From assembly GCA_947380655.1 (NCBI GenBank), contig CANCRX010000036.1, forward strand, positions 1-29,814: a stretch of 29,814 bases of DNA, given 5' to 3'. The translations under genes were made by a program, and so were the position numbers. Below the pieces are notes generated by a model. It worked only from the letters and a program-made list of their open reading frames with translations. It did not search any database and was not told where the DNA came from. Shown piece after piece: positions 1-6,035 of the stretch (the stretch's first letter is position 1; each line of letters opens with the position of its first letter). This stretch comes from Alcaligenaceae bacterium (GTDB lineage Bacteria > Pseudomonadota > Gammaproteobacteria > Burkholderiales > Burkholderiaceae_B).

Positions 1-1421
1 AATGCCCGCGGCGCAGTGAGCGATTCTGGACGCAGGATTTCATCGAGCTTTGCTTTGTCGAGTAAACCCCGGTCCAGCACAATGTCGTAGACGCGCTTGC
101 CGGTTTCAAGCGCTTCTTGAGCCACCTCGGTTGCGTGCTGATAGCCAATGTAGGGGTTGAGCGCCGTGACCAGTACGATTGAGCGGTCAAGATGTTCTTT
201 AAGCCGTTCAGGGTTGGCGGTAATCCCGCGCACGCATCGGTGTTCGAGCGTTTGGAATGCATTTGCGAGATGTGAAACGCTGCGAAACATTGAATAAGCA
301 ATGATGGGCTCGAATGCATTGAGTTGCAGTTGACCACCTTCAGCTGCAAAGCTGATGGTGACATCGTTGCCGATCACTTCATAGGCGACCTGATTGACAA
401 CCTCAGGGATGACTGGATTGACCTTGCCTGGCATGATGCTCGAGCCTGCCTGCATCGCAGGCAGATTGATTTCCCCAAAGCCAGCACGCGGGCCGCTCGA
501 TAGCAGTCGCAGATCGTGACATATTTTGGAAATTTTGACTGCAATGCGTTTCAGTACGCCGGAGAGCTGCACAAAAGCGCCGCAATCTTGTGTGGCTTCG
601 ATCAGGTTAGGGGCGGTCTCCAGTGGGAGCCCAGTAATTTCACGCAAGTGTGTCATTACACGTGCCGCGTATTCTGGGTGAGTGTTGATCCCTGTACCGA
701 TGGCTGTGGCACCCATATTGATCTCGCAGATCAATGGCAGTGCTTCGCGCAGTCGCAAGATGTCTTCCCCGAGCATGACTGCGTAAGTCCGAAACTCCTG
801 GCCTAGCGTCATGGGCACTGCGTCTTGGAGTTGCGTGCGTCCGACCTTTAGTAAATCTTTGAATTCATTAGATTTTTCTTCAAACGCCTCCTGCAGGCTT
901 GCCATGCAGACCAGTAAATGCTGGCATCCTCGATAGGTGGCGAGTTTAAGAGAGGTAGGGTACACGTCATTGGTGGACTGGCTGAGGTTGACGTGTTCGT
1001 TAGGGTGGAGTTGGTCGTACTGACCGCGTGCGTATCCGAGCAGTTCGAGTGCGCGATTGGCAATTACTTCGTTTGCATTCATGTTGGTCGACGTGCCAGC
1101 GCCTCCCTGAATCATGTCAACCATGAAGTGCTCATGCCATTTGCCAGCGAGAATTTCGTGGCATGCGGCAACGATTGCCTGGCAATGTTTGGTATCGAGC
1201 ATGCCAAGATCGTGGTTGGTCAGGGCGGCTGCCATTTTAATTTCAGCCAGCGCACGCACCAGATCTGGAACCATTGAAATCGGCAACCCGGTAATCGGAA
1301 AGTTTTCAATCGCCCGTAATGTATGCACGCCATAGTAGGCGGCAAAGGGTACGTCGCGATATCCGAGAAGGTCGTGCTCACTGCGTGTTGCAGGAGAAAC
1401 GTGCGGATCACTATTGGTCAT
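1..1421 (-). CDS. aspA: Aspartate ammonia-lyase (aspartase), 3' end cut by window start
   Basis: The reverse strand is open without a stop from the ATG at 1421 to the window edge, 473 complete codons. The E. coli enzyme is 478 residues, so only the last few codons are probably missing. The product is a class II fumarase/aspartase superfamily enzyme that deaminates L-aspartate reversibly to fumarate and ammonia in the cytoplasm. Visible motifs are GTSTNMNANEV near residue 105, STNDVYPTS near 140 and the superfamily signature GSSIMPGKVNP near 325, which carries the mobile catalytic serine loop. GTSTNMN and the overall pattern fit aspartase better than fumarase C, though the two families are close. 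It is transcribed away from the dehydrogenase/LacI pair; the 159-base gap holds both promoters. A class I fumarase at 19877 could consume its product. Confidence 0.93.
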   Translation of the reverse strand, partial: MTNSDPHVSPATRSEHDLLGYRDVPFAAYYGVHTLRAIENFPITGLPISMVPDLVRALAEIKMAAALTNHDLGMLDTKHCQAIVAACHEILAGKWHEHFMVDMIQGGAGTSTNMNANEVIANRALELLGYARGQYDQLHPNEHVNLSQSTNDVYPTSLKLATYRGCQHLLVCMASLQEAFEEKSNEFKDLLKVGRTQLQDAVPMTLGQEFRTYAVMLGEDILRLREALPLICEINMGATAIGTGINTHPEYAARVMTHLREITGLPLETAPNLIEATQDCGAFVQLSGVLKRIAVKISKICHDLRLLSSGPRAGFGEINLPAMQAGSSIMPGKVNPVIPEVVNQVAYEVIGNDVTISFAAEGGQLQLNAFEPIIAYSMFRSVSHLANAFQTLEHRCVRGITANPERLKEHLDRSIVLVTALNPYIGYQHATEVAQEALETGKRVYDIVLDRGLLDKAKLDEILRPESLTAPRA

Positions 1422-1498
1422 GTCTGGTCCATTTTTTTGATAGTTTGATTAATCATCGCACAGCACGCTGAAAAATGTATGAATTTTCTGTGAATGAA

Positions 1499-1514
1499 TT
1501 GCAACCGTTTGCAA
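1499..1514. promoter_or_regulatory. LacI-family operator palindrome
   Basis: TTGCAACCGTTTGCAA is a 16-base inverted repeat with 7 of 8 matching half-site positions and a central CG, the usual form of LacI/GalR-family operators. It covers the predicted -35 of the plus-strand operon, whose second gene encodes a LacI-family protein. Autorepression by blocking RNA polymerase is therefore the simplest reading. The site also lies 78 bases upstream of the aspA start on the other strand, so an effect on aspA is possible but not shown. Confidence 0.65.
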
Positions 1515-1528
1515 GCTCGTTGCATAAT
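1499..1528 (+). promoter_or_regulatory. Probable sigma-70 promoter of the dehydrogenase-repressor operon
   Basis: A -35 like TTGCAA at 1499-1504 (4 of 6 consensus bases) and a -10 like CATAAT at 1523-1528 (5 of 6) are separated by 18 bases. Transcription would start near 1535, leaving a leader of about 45 bases before the GTG at 1581. The -35 lies inside the operator palindrome described next. This is a prediction from pattern only. Confidence 0.5.
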
Positions 1529-1570
1529 CGACGGGTAAACAAACTGACTCGATCTATTGATGATGATTTA

Positions 1571-1575
1571 AGGAG
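1571..1575 (+). promoter_or_regulatory. Ribosome binding site fixing the GTG start of the dehydrogenase
   Basis: AGGAG ends five bases before the GTG at 1581. It is a strong Shine-Dalgarno match and supports GTG as the start codon, which gives the expected short N-terminus before the TGGSRGIG cofactor motif. Confidence 0.75.
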
Positions 1576-1580
1576 TAATT

Positions 1581-2336
1581 GTGAAAACACCAAGTTTCAG
1601 GCTGGATGGGCGTCGCGCACTGGTGACAGGCGGGAGTCGGGGTATTGGTCAGGCTGCTGTGTTTGCTTTGGCTGAGGCTGGCGCGCATGTCGTGGTGGCT
1701 GCTCGCAATGCTAGCGAAGTTAATGAGGTGTGCGCGCGCGTGCGCAGTATGGGCGGGCACGCAAGCGCCTGGATCGTGGATGTAACGGACTCCGCGGCTG
1801 TCACGCGGGGTATGCTTGAGCACGGTCCTTTTCAGATTCTGGTCAATAACGCTGGGATGAATCGACCGACTCTTCTGACTGAAATGCAGGATAGCGATTT
1901 TGATGCCGTCTTGAATTTGAATGTTAAAGCGGCCTTCTATGTGGCACGAGAGGTTGTACGCGGTTTGCTTGAGGCGGGTTTGCCAGGCAGTCTGATTAAC
2001 ATTTCCTCTCAAATGGGGCATGTAGGTGGCTTTAAACGAACGGTTTACTGCGCAACGAAGCATGCCATTGAAGGGCTGACTAAAGCTCTGGCCTGGGAGG
2101 TGGGGGCAGCGGGGATACGTGTCAACACAATATGTCCGACATTCATCGAAACGGATATGACGCGCGGAATGCTGCAAGACACCGCTTTCATGGATTCAGT
2201 TATTTCAAAAATTGCCTTGGGACGTGTTGGTCAGCCGCAAGATCTGATGGGGGCGGTGGTGTTTTTAGCCAGCGATGCTTCGGCGATGGTGACGGGGTCT
2301 TCGCTGATGGTTGACGGCGGTTGGACTGCAATCTAA
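1581..2336 (+). CDS. SDR-family NAD(P)-dependent oxidoreductase
   Basis: A 251-residue classical short-chain dehydrogenase/reductase. The Rossmann glycine motif TGGSRGIG is at 16-23, the acidic D67 of the adenine pocket is in VDVTD, NNAG is at 89-92, the catalytic serine is S143, and the YCATK active site is Y156/K160. After the second strand the sequence reads AARNA with no acidic residue, which in this family favours NADP(H). The closest recognisable subgroup is gluconate 5-dehydrogenase or 2-deoxygluconate 3-dehydrogenase-like enzymes, but the substrate cannot be fixed from sequence. It is the first gene of a two-gene unit; a LacI-type regulator follows after 12 bases. Sugar or sugar-acid oxidation/reduction under LacI control is an inference from that pairing. 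Confidence 0.9.
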   Translation: MKTPSFRLDGRRALVTGGSRGIGQAAVFALAEAGAHVVVAARNASEVNEVCARVRSMGGHASAWIVDVTDSAAVTRGMLEHGPFQILVNNAGMNRPTLLTEMQDSDFDAVLNLNVKAAFYVAREVVRGLLEAGLPGSLINISSQMGHVGGFKRTVYCATKHAIEGLTKALAWEVGAAGIRVNTICPTFIETDMTRGMLQDTAFMDSVISKIALGRVGQPQDLMGAVVFLASDASAMVTGSSLMVDGGWTAI

Positions 2337-2348
2337 AACTGACCGCGT

Positions 2349-3386
2349 GTGTCAACCAAAGTGAGTCTGACTAAGCCTGCAACCTTATCTGACGTCGCAC
2401 TGCTGGCTGGTGTGAGTGAGTCTGCGGTGAGCAGGACCTACACGCCAGGTGCGAGTGTTGCGCCCGCTACCCGCGAACGTGTCTTGCAGGCTGCGGCCCA
2501 ACTTGGTTATCGTCCGAACGCGATCGCACGTACCCTCACCACCCGTCGCTCACGGATGATCGGTGTGGTGGTGTCCTATCTGCAAAATCAGTTTTATCCG
2601 GTCGTGATTGAAAAGTTATCGCAAGCTTTGCAGCATCACGGCTATCACGTGCTGCTTTTTGTCAGTGATGGGCATGAGACGGGTGCGACGGTTGACGATC
2701 AACTGATGGACGTAATGCAGTATCAGGTCGACGGACTCGTTCTTGCCAGTGTGACGCTATCCTCGGCGATTGCAAAAGGGTGTCGCGCAGCGGGCGTACC
2801 TGTTGTGTTGTTTAATCGCACGGCGCCGATTGATGGGGTGCATTCTGTGGCCTCTGATAATCATGCCGGAGGTTGTCTGGCGGCCCAGGCGTTGCTCCAG
2901 GCAGGGTGTTCGCGAATTGCTTATCTTGCAGGGCTTGAAGATGCTTCCACTCAAATCGAGCGCGAGCAAGGTTTTAATCACGCCTTGCGTGAGGCGCAGG
3001 TTGATGTGTTTGCGCGTACCGTCGGACACTATAGCTATGAGCGGGCATGCGAGGCGACGCGGCAATTATTTTCCAGAGCCATCATCCCTGATGGAATCTT
3101 TGCGGCGAATGATCACATGGCGCTAGCAGTGATGGATACCTTGCGCAGTGAGCTTGGATTGAAAGTACCTCAGGATGTATCTGTTGTTGGGTTTGATAAT
3201 GTGCCTCAGTCAGCCTGGCTGGCATATGGCCTGACCACGATTGAACAGGATGCGCAAGCGATGGTCAATGCGACAGTGGAGGTCTTGATTGAGGCGATCG
3301 AGTCTGACTCCAGGTCAGACTCATTTGAAGCGCGCGAGGTGATTACACCGGTGCGATTGATCCGACGCAGCACCGTGACAGGCTGA
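2349..3386 (+). CDS. LacI-family transcriptional regulator
   Basis: A 345-residue protein starting at a GTG 12 bases after the dehydrogenase stop. The N-terminal helix-turn-helix spans about 12-31 (TLSDVALLAGVSESAVSRT). The hinge region RPNAIARTLTTRRSRMIGVV is at about 55-74, and a periplasmic-binding-protein-like sensor domain fills about 75-335. The recognition helix is followed by TYTPGASV instead of the common ALNG, a recognisable variant. The sensor domain is expected to bind a sugar or sugar acid, possibly the substrate or product of the neighbouring dehydrogenase. A matching operator at 1499-1514 suggests autoregulation. There is no transporter in the unit, so the regulator may have distant targets. 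It ends six bases from the convergent coiled-coil gene, with no obvious terminator. Confidence 0.93.
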   Translation: MSTKVSLTKPATLSDVALLAGVSESAVSRTYTPGASVAPATRERVLQAAAQLGYRPNAIARTLTTRRSRMIGVVVSYLQNQFYPVVIEKLSQALQHHGYHVLLFVSDGHETGATVDDQLMDVMQYQVDGLVLASVTLSSAIAKGCRAAGVPVVLFNRTAPIDGVHSVASDNHAGGCLAAQALLQAGCSRIAYLAGLEDASTQIEREQGFNHALREAQVDVFARTVGHYSYERACEATRQLFSRAIIPDGIFAANDHMALAVMDTLRSELGLKVPQDVSVVGFDNVPQSAWLAYGLTTIEQDAQAMVNATVEVLIEAIESDSRSDSFEAREVITPVRLIRRSTVTG

Positions 3387-3392
3387 ATAATC

Positions 3393-4121
3393 TTATTTAT
3401 GCTGGACTTGCATCACGCGCCAGGTCATTTGCTTTTTTTCATCGGCATCCATGATTTTCGCACTGACGCGACGAGCCACAAACCCTTCAGGCAAATCGGC
3501 TTGGCCGGTTACATGTTGATAGTGGGCAACGTTCAGTGAAATGGGGCTGATTGATATGGTTGCATTGCGTCCATCCGTATAGGTCCCTTCAAAGTTCAGA
3601 ATCAGCTTGCCTTTGAAGACCGGTCGATCAGCTTTTTCTTGCATGACCCAAACCAGATAGGAAAGTTTGCCGCCTGTTTTGGCTTGTATAAACTGTGCCG
3701 TGCTGATGCCTATCGCACCGTATTTTGGGTCAAAGGGCAAGGTTTGTGCGAACAGATTGAGTTGCTCTTTGAGTGGCTCGATCAACGTCTGGAGTTTGTT
3801 GAGTTCTTCTTCAAGTTTTTGACGTGTTTGTGTATTTTCATTGCGCTCAAGTTCTAGCTTCTGTGTGAAGTCGTCAACTTGTGTCTGGAGACGCTGTTTT
3901 TCCAGTGTCAGGCTATTCATCTCACTGATCAATTTTTGTGAATCAAGAACGGAGAGCTGCTTGGGACCATAGCTTGTTTGAACAAACAGCACGCCACTTG
4001 CTCCAAGCAACACCCCTAACAACAGCAATACCAGCCAGCGTGGCAGTCCGCGCGAGCGTCGACTTGTTTCGTAGGGAGAGGGTTTAAAAACGGCCCGTTT
4101 AGCTTGAACGCGGATAACCAT
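3393..4121 (-). CDS. Membrane-anchored coiled-coil protein (resembles DUF6776 family)
   Basis: 242 residues. A basic N-terminus (1-28) precedes one hydrophobic segment at about 29-48 with no clear cleavage site, so the protein is probably anchored in the inner membrane with the rest in the periplasm. Residues about 57-125 are charged heptad-like coiled coil, and 126-242 form a compact beta-rich tail beginning LPFDPKYGAIGIS. I recall this arrangement as an uncharacterised betaproteobacterial family (DUF6776), but could not run a search. It follows murU after 10 bases and appears to be the third gene of the amgK-murU unit, which points to an envelope role without telling which one. Confidence 0.75.
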   Translation of the reverse strand: MVIRVQAKRAVFKPSPYETSRRSRGLPRWLVLLLLGVLLGASGVLFVQTSYGPKQLSVLDSQKLISEMNSLTLEKQRLQTQVDDFTQKLELERNENTQTRQKLEEELNKLQTLIEPLKEQLNLFAQTLPFDPKYGAIGISTAQFIQAKTGGKLSYLVWVMQEKADRPVFKGKLILNFEGTYTDGRNATISISPISLNVAHYQHVTGQADLPEGFVARRVSAKIMDADEKKQMTWRVMQVQHK

Positions 4122-4131
4122 AAAATATTCC

Positions 4132-4818
4132 TTATTGTGCTCTGACCATCAGATCGAGTTCTGCGAGTCGTTGCGGGGTGCCCACATCGACCCAGGTGCC
4201 TGTATGCAGTGACCCGCTGATCGCCTGCTTGATCATCGCTTCTCTTAGCAGGGGTGCGAGCTTTGCAGGCTGACCGCAAACGGTACTACGGAATAGTGCA
4301 GGATCATAAATACCGATGCCAGAAAAAGTGTAGCGATTGATTCCGCTGGCACTGACGATACCAGAGGATGACAGAGCAAAATCCCCCTCAGGGTGGTGAA
4401 CAGGATTAGGCACCAGCAACAACCAGCCGAGCCGGCTCTGCGTGATGAGTTCATCCGAGATATGTTGTACTTCAGCGATATCCCAGTCAGACCATACATC
4501 CCCATTTATAACAAGAAAAGGCTCAGGTCCGAGCATAGGTAACGCTTTGGCTATACCGCCTGCAGTCTCCAGTGCTGTGGGCTCAGCCGAATAGCGGATA
4601 TTCAGACCGAACTGACTACCATCGCCCAGTTGCGATTCAATCAGATGGCCCAGCCAGGCATGGTTAATCACGACATCGTGAATCCCTGCCCGGGCAAGTT
4701 TTTCCAGGTGCCAGACGATCAGCGGTTTTCCGGCAACGGGTAATAGTGGCTTGGGGAGGCGATCGGTTAGCGGGCGCATTCTTTCGCCTCGTCCGGCTGC
4801 CAGGATCATTGCATGCAT
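4132..4818 (-). CDS. murU: N-acetylmuramate-1-phosphate uridylyltransferase
   Basis: 228 residues from the ATG at 4818; a TTG one codon earlier is an alternative. MurU transfers UMP from UTP to MurNAc-1-phosphate, giving UDP-MurNAc, in the recycling route that bypasses de novo synthesis and fosfomycin-sensitive MurA. The nucleotidyltransferase motif LAAGRGERMRPLT is at 6-18, the PKPLLPV lysine at 23, ETAGG at 84-88 and the metal-binding aspartate D107 in INGDVW. The length matches the family. It follows amgK with a TGATG stop/start overlap (one shared base at 4818), which implies coupled translation. Glucose-1-phosphate thymidylyltransferases have the same fold; the amgK partner decides in favour of MurU. 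Confidence 0.9.
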   Translation of the reverse strand: MHAMILAAGRGERMRPLTDRLPKPLLPVAGKPLIVWHLEKLARAGIHDVVINHAWLGHLIESQLGDGSQFGLNIRYSAEPTALETAGGIAKALPMLGPEPFLVINGDVWSDWDIAEVQHISDELITQSRLGWLLLVPNPVHHPEGDFALSSSGIVSASGINRYTFSGIGIYDPALFRSTVCGQPAKLAPLLREAMIKQAISGSLHTGTWVDVGTPQRLAELDLMVRAQ

Positions 4819-5861
4819 CAAAATGTGTACCCGACTCGCGCCTGAACGTTGTCAAGCTTATCCAGCACCCTCAGCAGGGGTTTGAAAGCAATGTAGCGTG
4901 CTGCGACCTGTCTGACGTATTGATTGACGCGCGGCATATGGGCGAGATAGGCTGCTTTGCCATCACGGTGATTGAGTCTGGCAAAAACGCCGAGAATACG
5001 CAGGTTTCGCTGCAACCCCATCCACTCGTAATCTTTGTGAAAATCCGCAAAATCAGCCGGTACGGGTAGTCCTTTTTTGCGTGCTAACTCCCAATATCGG
5101 ATTGCCCAGTCTATTTGCTGTGGTTCCTCCCAAGTCGTGCGGGCATCGACGACCAGTGAAGCCAGATCGTAGGTGATTGGACCCGCTACTGCGTCCTGAA
5201 AGTCCAGAATTCCAGGGTTTTCCCCATGCTCCGGAGCCGAGCAGACCATTAAGTTGGGGGAATGGAAATCCCGATGAACGAGTACGACGGGCTGAGCGAC
5301 ATTGTGGCTGACCAGTTGATCGAACACACCATTGAGTGCGGTGAGGGCGTCCTCATCAAGCGGGCTATTGCAGTGAACGCTGGCATACCACTGAGCAAAT
5401 AAGCCCAGTTCGTCTTTTAACCGTGTTGCATCATAGCGGGGCAGTCCGTGGTAATCAGCGGTCTGCATCTGTACAAGCGCCATCAGTGCATCGCGATACA
5501 AATTCTGCAGCGTGGCATCATCAATGCCTTGCTGAATACGGGCGTAATAGGTGGTGGGTCCCAAGTCGCTGAGTAACAAAAACCCCTCGGTCAGATTTGA
5601 TGCAAGGATCTGCGGTACGTTGAGCCCAACCGCAGCCAGACGCTTATCGACCTCTACAAAAGGGGTGCAATCCTCCTGAGGGGGAGGGGCATCCATTACA
5701 ACCAGAGTGCCTTGACGAGCTTTTAGCCGGAAATAACGTCTGAAACTGGCGTCGCTGGAGGCCGGTGCCAGCGAATCAAGCTCTAAAGCCAGATCTGCGG
5801 GCAATCCCAAGAGCCATTTCAACAAGGCATGGAGCCGAGGGTCGTTAGAGGTATTTTGCAT
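4818..5861 (-). CDS. amgK: N-acetylmuramate/N-acetylglucosamine anomeric kinase
   Basis: 347 residues with an aminoglycoside-phosphotransferase fold. AmgK phosphorylates the anomeric hydroxyl of MurNAc or GlcNAc using ATP, the step before MurU. The catalytic loop HRDFHSPNLM is at 196-205 (D198 the catalytic base) and the metal-binding ILDFQDAVAG follows at 218-227 with D220 and D223. The N-terminal SSDASFRRYFRL at 35-46 is typical of the family. It is the first gene of amgK-murU-coiled-coil and runs divergently from lptD, an arrangement also known in Pseudomonas. The 174-base gap to lptD must contain its promoter; I could not pick one on this strand with confidence. Confidence 0.92.
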   Translation of the reverse strand: MQNTSNDPRLHALLKWLLGLPADLALELDSLAPASSDASFRRYFRLKARQGTLVVMDAPPPQEDCTPFVEVDKRLAAVGLNVPQILASNLTEGFLLLSDLGPTTYYARIQQGIDDATLQNLYRDALMALVQMQTADYHGLPRYDATRLKDELGLFAQWYASVHCNSPLDEDALTALNGVFDQLVSHNVAQPVVLVHRDFHSPNLMVCSAPEHGENPGILDFQDAVAGPITYDLASLVVDARTTWEEPQQIDWAIRYWELARKKGLPVPADFADFHKDYEWMGLQRNLRILGVFARLNHRDGKAAYLAHMPRVNQYVRQVAARYIAFKPLLRVLDKLDNVQARVGYTF

Positions 5862-5919
5862 GATAAGAGCGTTGAAAAGTCAGTCATTTTATTAGGGCCT
5901 GCAACTTAACACGTAGGTT

Positions 5920-5949
5920 CTGACGAATTGTGTCGTGCTTGCCTATAAT
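5920..5949 (+). promoter_or_regulatory. Probable promoter of lptD-surA-rsmA
   Basis: A perfect -10 hexamer TATAAT at 5944-5949 is preceded, after 18 bases, by CTGACG at 5920-5925 (4 of 6 match to TTGACA). It lies about 90 bases before the lptD GTG, in the gap shared with divergent amgK. I saw no clear envelope-stress sigma factor signature here, but did not test one systematically. Confidence 0.55.
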
Positions 5950-6035
5950 ACCGGCTGGTTGCACCTTTTTAATGCCACAATGGGCGCGGTGTGTGTTTGC
6001 CTTGAAAGTCCAGCATTAAGGTTATCTTTCTGAAC

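Noticed and set aside
918..1277. Plus-strand open frame of 119 codons inside the aspartase region
   Set aside because: It is antisense to intact aspA, whose superfamily signature and full-length frame are clear.
1554..2177. Long open frame of 207 codons on the reverse strand opposite the dehydrogenase
   Set aside because: It is fully inside a gene with all SDR catalytic motifs on the plus strand; the antisense translation has no recognisable domain or ribosome site.
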